A stretch of 64,000 nucleotides of DNA from Centropus unirufus. Lineage: Eukaryota > Chordata > Aves > Cuculiformes > Centropidae. The notes beneath the pieces were generated by a model. That model had not been told where the DNA came from, ran no database searches, and worked only from the letters and a program-made list of their open reading frames with translations. The stretch covers positions 48,853-112,852 of the forward strand of contig VYZI01000043.1 of the NCBI GenBank assembly GCA_013397695.1. Reading direction: 5' to 3'. Of this stretch, positions 48,301-62,100 are shown piece by piece (position 1 is the first letter of the stretch; each line of letters opens with the position of its first letter). Both the position numbers and the translations under genes were made by a program.

Positions 48301-51300
48301 TTAGCTGACATGACAAAAATCCTTTCCCTTTCCCCAATCCCTTTACACTGAGAGAGGGGTGGGGAGGGCCAGCTCCATTCCCTCAGGTAAATACAGATTA
48401 AATACAATCTTTTGTTTCTTTTCAGATAAAAACCTTTCTGTCAAAACGAGTCCTGATAATGTATTTCTTCAGCAAGGTAATCATGATCTTTTGTTTTGTG
48501 ACTGAGCAGAACGGACTAGAAATGCATGGGTTCTGCTGCGCACTGTGTACCTATTGCATGTAGTAGGAGTTCTATGACCTTTCTTTTAATCTAAGGTTTT
48601 CCATAAGTACAGCCTCTTACAGTGGTTTTCATAGCAGGAGTATCCTATACCTGCATAAAAAGAATATTAGTCCTTTAAGAATATTACTCCTTTTCTAAAC
48701 TGCATTTTACTTAAAGCTTCGTGCCCTGGTAAAACTCAACAATGAACCTCAATTCTGCTGTCTTGGTGTGCTGATTGTAAGATGATACAGCATCTAATAA
48801 ATGTTAAAATCCAGTTAACTCGCTTTTCTTTGGTCAGGTTACTAAATGAATTCTTTACAGTTTTCTTTCATGGGAGAAGTGGTGGGTAGAATGTTGGGAA
48901 TTTCTCCTTAGAACTAGTACTTTTCAGGTGAATGTGAACACTTGCACTAAATCTGCATAGCATTTACAAAGTAAAAACAATTGTGTACTTCCCTTTGCAT
49001 AATTGAACAATAACTCAAGTTTTACAGAAGCTTCAACCCCTGCTTTAGGTCTTTGTTTTTCAGAGATTTAAATATTCCCTGCAAGTATAGGTCATATTAT
49101 TATATGCAGATCTCTTCTGTGTACATGATAATGGTTTATGCTTACGTGTACAGCGGTGTTTTCTGAAAAGCTCTGGCCTGGAGCAGAGACTGAGACAAGC
49201 AAGATCATGAAGTAGGCCTAGGGGAATTGTATTGCCCATTTAGTGCTTGAAAACTAACAAATAAAATTTTTTTTTGTTGGAAATCCCAGTTTTAGCTGTA
49301 GCTTTGTGGGCATCTCCTGTCCAAAAAGAAATTTAATTTCTTAAAAGATCAGCATTTTCTGCTTATTCCCTGACACCCATCAGCCTCACTAGTCTTTTCT
49401 GAGGGCAGGAACGTGCGCCTGTCAGATGTGTGACACCTTAATCGAACACTGTGATTTTGGTGATATTTATAAAAGGCCCTCAGAATGCTTTGATTTATTT
49501 TCAGCACCCAGAAGCTTCCATCCAAGCTGTCTTCTCTGATGCCCAAATGCACATCTGGGCTTTGGAAGGTAAGCAGTTTCTGTTCCCAGGTGATTCACTC
49601 TGGCTTATGAAACTACAACTAAAAGGATACGTTCCCAGGTTTCTGGGGCTCTGTGCGTTATAAATGTAATGGAAGAAAAATCTTTGAGTCTATTTTGACA
49701 AAAACCTGACTGCATTTTGGATGCCAACATGCATAAAGGTGTAATGAGTTTGTTAGTTTTGAGATCCCGTGCGAGATCTCTTGGTTTATCTTTTATAGAA
49801 GCTTGGTAGAGATTCTTAACCTGGATTTCTGTTGCTTCCCTCCCATGTGAAGCTGTGTATCAGTTCCACATTTTTTTTCAGTATCAGTCTTATGATGTAT
49901 TGTTGCATATCTTTTATGACCTCAAGTTGCTCCAGGGGAGGCACTGGGGTAGTAACTGAATAAATGACTGGAAAAAGACAGTCTGCGGGGAATTAAAAGA
50001 ACAGCGACTGGTTACACTACAGGATTCGCTTGTCTTTTTCAAAGTCATGAGAAAAAAACGGCATTGATAGAATCTTTTTAGTTTTGTCTGTGCAAAAGGT
50101 TTGATGTTTTATGAGCAGACATACCAGGCTGTGTCAGACGTCCCAGAATGGTCTGGGTTGGAAGGACCTTGAAAGATCATCCAGTCCCAACCCATCTGCC
50201 AAGGACACTTAAAGTGATGAGTTGGGATATATGGAGTGGAGATGGGGAATTGTGCATAAAGTTTGCAGAGAAGTACAAGACACTGTGTTTAACTGAGAGC
50301 AGAAGGTTAGGCTGTAATTTTTTTAAAGATATGATAAACAAGTAATCTGAAATGGGATTTAAAGCTAAATCAAGGTTTCCTTCAAAGTAGTAGAGAGTTT
50401 GCCTCATACAAGCGGAACAAAGAAAGTTGGGTCATCTGGAAATGGTTGTGTATGGCCAGAAGGATTGTGAAATAGGTTTCGTCTCTTGGTTGCTGCCAGG
50501 CACAGCCCCAGAGCAGTGGAAAGAGGGAGCCAATGTTTTTTTTTATAGTATTGTCTCTTGCCTTGTCAACTACAAACTCCTGTACGCTCATCAAACCAGT
50601 GACTGGTTTAGCCCCAGAGCTGAGGTACCTGTCATCTGTCTGCAGTGAGTCCTGAAGAATTCCTCCCCACTGATGGAATCTTCAGGCAAAACCATTATCT
50701 TTGTTAATGCTTTAGAAGCTGAGAATTCAGTAATTATAGCAAGGTTTTTTTTTTTTTTTCTCTCAAAGGTCTGTCTCACTTGGTAGCAGCCTCCTTTACT
50801 GAAGACCAATTTGGAGTTGTCCAGACTACACTGCCAGCTATCCTGGACGCTTTACTGACTCTTCAGGAGGTAAAAACTGTTAACTTTTCCTTATTGAAGA
50901 AAAAGTCTAGGAGTTAAGAAAGAATTTTGTTGATTCTGTGTTTTGACATTGGTGCCCAGTCATAACGTTCAAGTTGTTGCCACCATAAATGGCTTCTCTT
51001 CTGCAGTTTATCTAAACGAAACAAGTCATTGCCCCTTTCTGCATTATGGAACAGTTGAATAAAAACCTTGTTAGGTTTTTAAAATGTAGAAGTAGAAAGG
51101 ATGTTTTAAAAAAGCTCAGTTACAGACTTTATTCAGGGATGCAGAGATTCTAATGGTATATTTTATGTACAGTTAGGGCTTAATCTTTATTTGGCTGCAC
51201 AGAATTCGTCTTGCGACCTGGAGCAACTGGAGACATGGCAAATCACAGGAGATAAGATCTGCCTGGTGCTTCTCTACTAATATTAAGACATGACTCTCAA

Positions 51301-52929
51301 ATTACTGATGTTTGTGTAATGTGTGAGTCTTAAAAAACTCCAGCTTTGTTTCCAAGGCTGTTTGTGTCCCACTGACGTAATCATTTTACACTGCCTTAAT
51401 GGAGGCTCTTGGAAAGAATATAGAGGGTATTAAAGTTCTTCAAAGCAAGTCATCTATTCCAAGAACAGGCACCAGGGGGGAAAAAAACCACAATGCCCTT
51501 GTTTCTGCAAGAAACAAGTCATGAAACAGGACAGAATAGTATTGCTACCTCAGCCCATGCTGTGCTTAGCATTTGAGACTTGTTAACCAGAGAATCTTAT
51601 TTCAGGGAACTTGGTTCCGTGCGGGTCAGGAAATGCATGGTCAGGCTCAGTCTCCAATATATTTTTGTGTGTTTTAGTGGAATTCCTGCACTTGCACTTT
51701 TTTCCTTGATTTGCTCTAAACACGATGCCAGTTATGTTATAATTGAAATAATTACAGCAGTACAAACATAAGAAATACTTGAACAAAAAACAAGTTCATT
51801 TATGTTTTTCCCAATCAGGTTGTAGACAGATACTTCAAACTGCCTCATGTTTCTAGCAAGCCCTCCAGAACTTCAGGAAGTCTGGCAGACACGTCCTACA
51901 AAACACTACGATTTGCACTTAGAGCATCTCTGAAAACAGCACTGTACCGGATCACCACTGTCTTTGGAGAGCACTTAAAGTAAGAACTTTTTCATGATTG
52001 CTTGCTTGCTGACTTTAGTTTTAATTGATGTTACTGTAAGATCTATGAAAAGGGAAGCTGGGGTAAGAATCCCTTCAGGTCATTATTCTAGCACGGTATT
52101 TTAGTATTTCTTGATTTGTGGAACCTTAAATTCTTGTGCAGATACATGGGCTCCCTTAGAAACTCATTATTCATAGATTTCTGGGCAATTTCTCTTTGTG
52201 ACTTTTCATGAACTCATTAGAAGCACTCCATGAATACCACTCGTTTAATAAATCTTAACTGTTGAAAAGAGAGTAAATCAACAAGAGACAATTGTCTGTT
52301 CTGCAGGGAGAGAACACTGTGAGAAATCTGAAGATCCAAATAATAATACCCAAATTATCAAATTCTTTTTCTGCTTGGTTGTCTGATGGCATTTTTCTCA
52401 GCTACTGTCACAGCAGGCAGAATTTCACACTTAGCCTCTGAATATGTGGCACTGAAGCTTCCTGCAGTATCTGCCCATCGCTCCCTGCAGGAATGAAACG
52501 TTGCTCAGTCTGGAAGCACTCGATGTACAGGAGAGATCATTTTAAGGCATTCTGTCTTGTCTAAATCTTTCTTGCGAGTTAAACAATTACTTGTGTGTGT
52601 TTAAAGGTAAGGAAATAGACTAAGTTTTGTGGGACGAATGTCCTAGTAGCTAAAGTTGTTAAGGCTAAGAATTGACAGCTTTAAGGGTTAATATATGTTT
52701 TTGTCTTTTCCTTGGAAGGTAGGTGTTTTGCACAGCTGAGTTTTCCAAATGTAGCTTCAGTGTAATTGTTGATCTCGATGCATACTTAATTCTGGCACAA
52801 GGGCTTATTTTGGTGGTCTGAAACATTTGGTGTAAAATCTTATGTTCTGCATTTGTTGTTTTCAGTGCAGTGCAAGTGTCTACAGAACATAAGAAGAGAC
52901 TTCAGCAATTTTTGGAATACAAGGAATAA
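36324..52929 (+). CDS. NDC1: NDC1 (TMEM48), transmembrane nucleoporin
   Basis: Eighteen coding exons are: 36324-36365, 36464-36584, 37961-38062, 38439-38613, 39010-39148, 39883-39991, 41429-41480, 42072-42204, 44200-44292, 45548-45629, 46481-46636, 47693-47965, 48098-48213, 48426-48476, 49505-49568, 50769-50869, 51819-51979 and 52866-52929 (TAA). They give 677 residues, against 674 in human, and all phases match. The protein starts MEAAVGREPRLLRQ. Six hydrophobic segments lie in residues about 18-290 and anchor it in the pore membrane. Residues 291-677 form the soluble C-terminal part (SQYSPVRRQEVFSLSQPGG, HPEASIQAVFSDAQMHIWAL, FGVVQTTLPAIL) and end LQQFLEYKE. In the family it anchors the nuclear pore complex, recruits ALADIN (AAAS) through the C-terminal part, and is required for pore assembly. 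Exon 12 has two possible in-frame acceptors (47693 or 47711). Confidence 0.97.
36389..36420. repeat. GGCCCC hexanucleotide tandem in NDC1 intron 1
   Basis: Four perfect GGCCCC units and a degenerate fifth lie about 25 bases after the exon 1 donor. The complementary strand reads (GGGGCC)4 and could fold as a G-quadruplex. It is short, in the range of ordinary CpG-island repeats. Confidence 0.85.
39378..39501 (-). mobile_element. CR1 LINE 3' fragment in NDC1 intron 5
   Basis: Reverse orientation of a CR1 3' end: TCATAGGATCACTGGGTTGG, then GATCATGGAGTCCAACC and AAACACATCCAGGGATGGTG. It is truncated and diverged, inside the intron between coding exons 5 and 6. Confidence 0.85.
50140..50207 (-). 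mobile_element. Short CR1 LINE fragment in NDC1 intron 15
   Basis: GTCCCAGAATGGTCTGGGTTGGAAGGACC through AGATCATCCAGTCCCAACCC matches the reversed terminal part of CR1. Only about 70 bases are recognisable. Confidence 0.8.
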
Positions 52930-53094
52930 CTAACAGAGTTTGATGCAGCTACGGTTGTTTTTTCCTTGACAAGAAGAGGGACTAATGAGCCTTTTTATCT
53001 TGGCTTTTTGGAAATGTGTACGGAAGTACAAGTCACGGAACAGAATTCCTAAAAGTGTAGAAGAGCCCTTCTGGGTCTGGATCATGGTTTGTAT

Positions 53095-53100
53095 AATAAA
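53095..53100 (+). other. NDC1: NDC1 poly(A) signal
   Basis: AATAAA lies 166 bases after the NDC1 stop codon and is followed by a T-rich stretch. The NDC1 3' UTR would then be short (about 190 bases). Confidence 0.75.
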
Positions 53101-53119
53101 GGTTTTTTTTGTAAATTCA

Positions 53120-56100
53120 TTTTTCTGCCTTTTAGTATCCCTTACAAATGACAAAGTATCAGTTCTTATTTTATGTAAGACTGGCACGTTTGGCATTATT
53201 AGAGTTACTTTGTCACTCAGATCTTTCACTAGTTGATGCATTCTTTTCCTACCCTTTCCTGTTAAAGGGCTGAGTGGGGATTTACACAGATACTTCGTGT
53301 GCCCCAGCGTTTCATAAATTTAGTGGGTAAGACTTTTAGTGCAGACGAAGCATGTACTTTCGGAGACAGATGTGCCCAGGAATAAACCATGCTGCTCTTC
53401 TGTCGGATGGAAATACCCTTTCAGAGTATGATGGGTGTGCAGAAAGGCATTGGTAAGGCACAAAGCTATCAGCTTGGATTTTATCTTCAAGCTGGCCCAG
53501 GAAATGAAGTTCTGATCTGTGCTGAAATGTACAAGAAACATGACTGTGTTTAGTAAAATTCCAGGTAATGGTATTGAGAATTAGAGCTTAGGTCAACAAC
53601 TTTCTGTGAAGGGGGAGAGGAAGGGAGGTTTGCAGCATATCCAACTTTTTCAAAGTAACCTACATTGTATTTGTCACCAGAAGCTGTCGATAACTTCTCA
53701 AAAGCATTTTTTAAAACTTACATGGAAGTAAACCTGTCCAAATGGTTTGAAAGTTAACTACTCTGTTTTTCAACTGGGTCTAGTCACTGTGATAGCTACA
53801 CTAGAAACAATGGGTGCAGAGCGAAGAGCTCGGATGTAGCTGCAGTACCTTATTGCAGTCTCTTTGAGATTTTAAATGGTCTTGCAAATGAGTTTAGTCT
53901 GATAAGGGGGGAACAAAATGTGCCACATTTTCTTTCCAGTCTCTTAGTGCTGTTTGTCCTCTTGGGTTTGGGCTGTTTTGTTTGCAGCCACAGGGAAAGG
54001 TTAGGTTAGAAGAAAAACCCAGACCCACAGTGAGAGCTGCACATCCCTTTCCTCAGTACAGAGGCATGGGCTTTTCTTGTAATGCAGACACGGCGTGTGT
54101 TAGATGTGATAGTGGATAGCAGAACCACCTTTTGTGTTCCTTATGTGTTGAGGTGGCTTCCAGCAAACACTGTAAGGCCATGGACTGTCTCGTTATATTT
54201 AAGGTTAAGCACAAAGTCTTTTAAAGCTTCCCCAAGATTAGCTTTTACCACAGGTTTGACTGTTATGTCAAAGCCTTGTACCTGCCTGGCTTAGTAAATC
54301 ATTTAATTTGCTTATTTTATGGTACTTCAATGTGCACCTGGCATTAAAATGGTGCTTTACTGAGTACCTTGGGTGTAGCTGTTGGCCTGACCCAAATGCT
54401 TCAGCCAAAAGTTTCAACTACATTTTTAATGCATTTAAACAGGTGCAGAATATTTTGTGGGTTTTTTTGTTCTTGCTCTGGTATTTTCTGCAGTGCTCCC
54501 ACAACTCTGAGCTGCAAGTTGTAATTAACTGTGTTACGGCTGTCAGCAACAGGCTTAAAATGCAGACTACTTCTTGATGCCAAAGTGCTTGAGGTCTGTC
54601 CTCCTCATGTTGCAGTAGATTTGACATCTGCTAACGTGCGTGTGATTCATGGCATTCTCTGTGTGTGACAGGAGCTTCCCAATGTTGATGGCTTTGGTTT
54701 CTACAAAAGCTCCCATTTTTAAGACTTTTTTTTTTTTTAAGCTTTTACTTAAAAGTGCATCTTTAGCAATGTCTCATGCTTGTGAATGTAGGTGTTCCTT
54801 GGGTGCCCTCTGAAGATGCAGCAACTGGCTTAGAAAACTGAAACAGAAAACATCTTACTCTAGTTTTGGCTTTGGGAATAATCATATTTCTCTGGCAAAC
54901 CGTGCTGGTGTTTCAATTCCTTTTATACACTACTTCTTTAACATAAACATAATAATCTGTGCAGCCTCTGTGAGGCATGGGAAGAGTTTCTTGACCTCAT
55001 TTCTGCATTCTGAGTAATGAGGGAAAAAATGGAGCCTTTTTACAGTCGATTTCTGTGTAACTTCAGTTAAATTGGATTCCTCAAGCCTGATAATATTTTT
55101 CATCTGTTTAATCATCTCAAAGCTGAGCTGTGTCTTCTCTCTGGCTTGCGCAGCAAATGCAGAAGTGAAGCAGGGAGCATATGGTTCCATTGCTGTTTTG
55201 GTAACCCTGGGAACGACCTGCCTCTCCCGACAGGTTTGCTGCAGTCAGGAGTACCTGAAGTGATTTCCTCTGCAGCCACAGAGAGGTGCGTGCCTCATGG
55301 TTCAGATCTGTTTTCTTGTAACAATTGAGAAATGCAAGAGAGGCTTTAGATCTGAAACGGTCTCTCATAAATCTGAAAAAACCCCAAAACCAAATCAGCC
55401 CTATCCTTCATTTTCTGAGGTAGAACTTTGGCCCCGGTCCTTGAAGCTTTGCACGCTGCTGTGTCTGAGGGAGCCAGGCGGGACTTGCTCAAAGTGGCAG
55501 GAGCACTTTGCCACTTTGGAGAATTGTCTTGATGCCAACTGCAGCTCGGGGCCTGAATGTACCCTTGAGATGAAGTGGTTTCGATTCTGCTGCTGCTTCC
55601 TCTGAACAGAGGCTGCATTGTGTGTGTTGTGCTCGGTGTCCTTAAGCCGCCATCTTCCCACCTACAGGGATCCACGTGTGGCTCCAAGGGCAAGGCAAGC
55701 GCCTCTGAGATGCACTCAGCTGCCACTGTGGGACCATCAGACTCTTGCTGATGGATATGCTGGTACCTGGTCAGCCACAGGCAAGTGTGTGGTCCGTGGG
55801 CTGCGTGTCCACCAGGCTGCCTCCAGCTGCTGGCCATGGGCAGGATCTGATGCTCTGCCTGCAGGGAAGGCCCTGACGTGTCTGTGGGGGTGGGTGTATG
55901 TGTGTGAATCCATATGGGGTGGCCTTGGAGCACCTTCAGCTGTGGAAGTGCTTCCTCTGCTGTCTATGTGCAGTGCTGTCCCCTTTCCCTGGGGTATGAG
56001 TGGTGGCACCGTGCAGTGCTTCGCATGTTCAGGCAGGTGTTTGACAGCTGTAGGGCTTCCCAGCTGGTGGTAGTTGTCCTCCCACCACTCCATCACCACC

Positions 56101-59100
56101 TTTCTATCAAAACATGGTAGAAAGATGAAGGCTGGGGTGCAAGTGTCATGGATGCTGCAAGCTGAGGACCCTCCCCACTAACTCCCACACCTTCTTCCCG
56201 CGGTGGTCTTGGTGTTTTCCATCACCAGTTCTGGGTCAATGTATCTACTACAGGGTCAATGAATTCGGGTGCTACAGACATACCTGCAGTGTGGCTTGCC
56301 AAGTTCTTGTGTTCTAAGGGGATGTTCTCGCATCCAGTTGTTGCTTCCCCTCGCTGCAGACTCATGGTAGGAATTTGCATGTGGCATAGGGTGTGTAGTG
56401 ATAGGACAAGGGGGAATGGCTGTAAATTGGAGAGGGAAGACTAGACATAAAGAAGAAATTCTTCATGGTGAGGGCTGTGAGGTTCTGGCACGGGTTGCCC
56501 AGGGAAGCTGTGGATGACCCCTCCCTGGAACTGTCCAAGGCCAGGTTGGATGGGGCCTTGAGCAGCCTGGTTTGGTGGGAGGTGTCCCTGCCATGGGGCG
56601 TTAGAACTGGATGATCTTTTAAGGTCTCTTCCCATGCAAACCATTCCATGTCAGCTTTGGACAAACCTGTAGTATAGAAAAACTGCATTGTCCCTTGTGT
56701 CTGAGAGAACACGCTATGAGAGAGAGGAAAGCCTATATCATGCACTGATTTCAGAAGCCAAAAAATAAGTTAGAGAAGGCCTCACCTTTCTGTCCTTGCA
56801 AAGATCTTGAGATGACAGCAGAGCTGGTCAGTCAGGAGGTAAATGACCTTGGTGTCTCTGGAGCCTGCCACGAGATCAAAATCACAGATTCAAGGGGGAA
56901 CAGTGCCCTGTGTGGCCCTACTGGATACACTGGCTGATTCTTCTAATTGATGGTGATGGGATAGAACTTTGGGTTTTGTTTGTTTTTTTTAATCATCTTA
57001 GAGCACCTGTTCCAGACATAGGATGGATTTCTGAGAAAACTGGCTTAGGAAGCACGTGTACGTGCACACACAATCACAAAAGGAGCCAAGTGCTGAGTTA
57101 AAAGTGAGCTTCTCTCCCTCCCCTGTCCAAGACACACAAAAAATAAAAGCTTTGGCTTCTGCTTCTTGAATAACTCGCCTTTTGAATGTGACTGTTAAAG
57201 CAACCACACTGGTGCTGGTGGTTGTATTTAACTGCATCATGTCTGAGAAGTTATGGCCAGTGCCCTGGAATGGATGCTGAAGGATCTACAGAGGGGTTAT
57301 AGAACCTCCTGCAAGTCACAGATTGTTATAGGTTATGCGTAGGCATCATTCTCTGCCGCTGCCCAGCAGCCTCCTGCTCTCTGCTTACCAATGGTAGATG
57401 TTCCAGAGCAAGAAACAGGCTGGGTGATGACCTTCAGGGTGAGCTTGGACAACGAGGTAGATGGGGCACCAGCTCTGTAAACTGCTGTGTTCCCTATTGG
57501 CTTCGCAGCAGAGATCACCACTCAAAGCAAGTTTGGGGAACCACTGGGCTGTGGAGCTTTGGTGGTGCAAAGTACTGGGTTGAGCACAGGGCTGCGTCTC
57601 AAAGTGGGTACTGAGGGGGCTTTGCAGACTCTGGCGGTCACATCTGGGAAAGGAGCAACCACAGAAGAGAAAGCCCAGCCTCACAGCTGGTGCAAGCTGA
57701 ACATTGCCCAGGAGAAAAGATTTGCCCTTGCCTTTATGGCAAAGATCCTGAGCAGCACTTAGCACTTGAGCCCTTGAAAAGTGGCCACTCTTGGCAGGAT
57801 TCCCTGTTTCCACAGGCTCCATTGGGACACCAAGGGTTATGTTTAACTGATGGAACTGGAAATGTGCTCTGCCATATACAATGATGGGAAATGCTGAATA
57901 ACCTGGAGCAAGGGGTGGGAGCGGCAGTCACAAGTGTAGGACTCAAACCAAAGCTTTTGGCTTCTGGGCTTCTGCTGTAAAATGGGGCTCAGTCTAATGC
58001 CACCCCTCACCTCCAGTGATGATAAGCAGATACTTGTTTGGAAATCGGTAGGCTCTTTCAGTGGTGGACACCAAAGGAATATCCTGGAGACAATAATTCT
58101 GTATTCTGTGCAGGGCTTGGCTAGTGTGCAGTAAATCTATTCAATGTGTGGTCCAGCCACTGTGCCAATGGAGAGAGAACAGAGCACGACTGGCTGCTCA
58201 TTCAGCAGTCACTGTCCTCAGTCCATTGAATATATGGATCCCCAGGCTGTGTTATAGAACTCATTTATAGTAGGCATTAATCAAGGCTGTACCAGTAAAT
58301 TCTAGTCCTAGCCTGCCCCAATGCTGAGGATTGGATTTTACAAGTGGAATGTTCTTAACTTGTGCTGTATTGGGTTTTTTTGTTTGTTTATGGCTGAAAT
58401 TTATTTTACTACCTTTATAGTGTATGCATGGTGAGAGAGATGTGTCTCTTATGGATTAATGCTGAGGAATAATATAGCTGAATGGTTGAGGAAGCTAGCT
58501 GCAGGGGTAAACAACCACGTCCTGAATGGAGGCTGCTGGTCAACCCCTTTTTAGAGTTCTTTTTTCCTCAACGTCCTCTAGAATGATCTGCCAGTTCACC
58601 AGGGAGGCAGAACGGAGAGAGGGATCTGCAGTATTACACTGGGCTTTTGGAGATGCTGGTTGTTTCTTGCAGCCTCTGCAAGACAAAGGTGGATTCAAGA
58701 TGACCACGATTCTCCCAAAATATGCCAGCTGTTGAAGAGAGGCTTGTGCTTAAAAGATAAGTCACAGTGATCTGAGGAATTTCTTTTTTCTAACTACAAG
58801 AGCTATAAAGAAATCTTATGAGGCAATAGTTGAGTACATCGCTAGATGTGTGGTCAGTTTGACCCTGCTGTCTTAATTTAGGAGGTCATTTAAAAACCAC
58901 CATAAAGGAGGGCTTTGTGCTGCCTTAAAGGGATATGGACAATCTCTAAGAAACGGGCATACTTACAGAGATAATCCCTTTGGCTCAGGCTTTGTTTGGT
59001 TGGTTTTTTTACTATCTTTGGTGCAGTAAATTAAAACAAAAACAAGTCTGGACTTGGCTGCCTTGGTAAATAAACTGCTGTGTGTGAATAAACAGCTCAT

Positions 59101-62100
59101 TTGCAACCAGGTTATTTATAACAAAGTGTGTTATTCCTCCCATCAGAGCTTGTTTTGCCCTGTATTAACAGAATGCTTATGGTAACACCTCCCACCTCTG
59201 TCTATACTGCAGCAGTTAGCAAAGGCCTCATAATTTCAATGTTGTCCTTTGGCAGTTGAATTTTGTTGCCTGCTGGAAAGCATTTCAGTACGTGTACTAG
59301 AGAGTATTACTTCACCTCTGCTTGTTTGCTCTGTGCAGCTCACCTTACCTGTATCTGCTCTGCTTCATTCCTCTCCTCCCACAGAAGAACTGCTTGAGGA
59401 ACTGGACTTTTCAGCCTCTACGAGTTTCTCAGGAATCCGGTTTGTGGGCATTTGTTCTTGGTGAAGGTAAAGAGCACACTGGAGACTGGCTTTGAATTGA
59501 GGTCCATTTCTCATAACATCCTTTTCCCCCTGCTCTGTGCTTCCCCTTTTACCGATGATCTCTCATTGTCCTAATGTGAATTCAACTCCCAAGCAGCATC
59601 ATCTCAAGCCGGGACTGCTTTGCCCCAGCTGGTGCAGCTGTGACCACAGAGGCTCGTTCTGTCTGGAGCAGAGGCTGGGTGCCTGCAGAAGCACCTCTAG
59701 ACCCTGAGAAAACTGTCATGGCAATGACCTGTTCTTGGCTGGTGTAAACTGAAAAAAACAGAATTATCAAAGTTGTTTAACCTTTTTTTTTTCTTCACTT
59801 CTCTGTGTAAGCTTTGAGCTGGGTCTGTTGTGATACGGCCTTGTGTATGCTTAGGGCCCAGCTGTGCCAGCTGTGATGTGGTGACACTGAACTGCCTCGT
59901 TTCTGTGGTTAACATGGCCCAGGAGCTGGTTTTGGTGTCACAGCCTTGTCCCACCACTGCTGATTGCCCAGAACCACAAGAGCAGGGAACTTGGTGTTCA
60001 GGGATGTCTGGCTGCAAGGACACGGGTCAGCACAGCCAGCACTGTTACAGCAGCAGCTGTCTGTGTCCTGGATGTTCCTTGGTTGCTGTTAGGTAAAATT
60101 TCACCCCATCCTGGGCTAGCGTTCAACTCCTGTCTGTTTTCTCTTTCTTTGGTCACCAACTGGGAATCGATGGGCAGATAGGTAAGTTTGGGATTACTTA
60201 GCACCTGTGTCCTACTCACTTGACTGAAGGAGAGGATAGTCAGGTGAGCAGTGCATTCCTCTGGGTGATATTTTTTATCCCAAATTGCAACCTCACTTTT
60301 CCCATCTGACTTGAAGCAACTCCTGACAACCAGCTCCAGGGACTGAGGATGTCCTATCTGCCTCGACTGGAAAGTCTGCTTTGGTGATGGGGCCTTCATT
60401 AACAGCGGAAGAGGCAGCTGGGATAGCTGTGGGTCATGCTGTGACTCATGGCCACAGCCTTCAGCAGCCAGAAGTGTTGAACAAGAAGGCTAATATGGAG
60501 AAACCTCCTCTTCCCCCTTTCTATTAAAGAGGGTGTTGCTGTCATGGGCAGAGAGGACAGTGACTGGTTTATAAAAGGACACAAGGAGGGGAGACACCCA
60601 TCTAGCTCATGGTTGTAGTGACAACATTGGGTAATTTAGTATTTGCTGCACAGCTTGTGCATTCAGCAAAGTCATGGTGACCCAGGGCACAAAACAGTCT
60701 TAGCAGCCACAATCGCACTTGCTTGGCCTTTGTTCCAGAACTGAAAAATAAGAATTGACTTCTGATGCAGCAGGGAGGCTCCTCCCAGCACTTGTTCCTC
60801 CCACATCTGTGGACTTGCTGGAGAAACCAAGTCATTGCTTTGGGAGAGCTCTAGGTGTCAAGCCTCTGGGTCTGGAGGACATCCACCCACTGCCTGCTCC
60901 TCTTGCATCCTCTTTGCAGGTGGATGGTCCCAGCAAACACAGGGCAGCTGCCAGATGTCTCACTTGAAACCGAGGAAACAGTGGTGTGTAGAGAAGGTCT
61001 GAGTCCACGAGGCCTCATTTCCTGAAGGAATGTGGGTGCCTGCAGCTTGATCTACACTCTGCGAGATGACTGTCATGGAGAACTCGACCTTGCAGTGTAG
61101 GCTTTGGTCCTATGCACTGTTGAAGCTTACAGCTGTGATGTGCTTCAGTCCAAAGCTGTCCTGGTCACCTGTGTGAGAAAGGTGCTTTTTTTTTTTTTTT
61201 TTTCTTTTTCTCCCTTCTGCTGGGTGCCCAGAGGATAGAGAAGGACTTGCCTGCTCCTGCCTGTGGAGCAGCGCAGCCCTGGACCATTGCTAAGGCAGTG
61301 GCGGCATCTGCCGGTATCTTGCAGGATATTCTGAATAATGGTGAGGAAAAGAAATGGAATTAAACAGTGGTTATGAGCAGGACATGCATGGCCTACGGTA
61401 GGGAATGCAGAATGATGTGGTTTAACAAGGCCAGAGCAGCAGAGGTGCTGAGGTCTGCCTATTTGCTTGCTTGCTGTGGGAAAATCCCTAACCATGAAAG
61501 AAAATCCCACTAGGAAGTTACTAAATAAATTCAGAACTACCTGTTTTCTAGGAAGCCCCCTCTAGTTCAGATATTCAGGCAGTGTGTATCAATATGGGTG
61601 TAATAATTTGCAGGATCTGAGGCCATGTTGAGGATCTACCTAAACGCTAGTTTCTTCCTGTGCTGGGAGCAGCAAGATTACCCTGGTTACACTGCATCAT
61701 GGAATAATATTTCCTTCAGTAAATTTACTGCCTCTTCTCATGTCACTGGAATTTAGATCATTACCATAGTGTATTTGTGTCTTAAATAATTACTGTTTCC
61801 GGTAGCACTGCCAGGTGCCTTTAGCACTTCCAGGGAGTGAGTTGCTTGGTCCTAAGGACTGCATAGATGGATGGGACTGGGGAATGGATGTGGGTTAGTG
61901 GAGCACTGAGGGGTGTTGTGTGGCTGTTCTCTACAGCTACGCAGTGGGGTAATGCATGCTGAGAATTTGTACTTTTTTTTTTTTTTTAAATCCCAAGGAT
62001 GTCACCGTTGAAATGCAATGTTTGTACCTGCTAGCTGGCGTTTAGGTGTGTTTCCTATGGAGGTAAGGAGGGGATTTCTCCCCATTCATAGTACCTTGCT

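Noticed and set aside
55346..55933. 195-codon minus-strand open frame downstream of NDC1
   Set aside because: It has low-complexity composition, no recognisable motif and no promoter or splice context.
61186..61204. Poly(T) run as the tail of a retroposed gene
   Set aside because: No processed coding sequence or target-site duplication is visible beside it.
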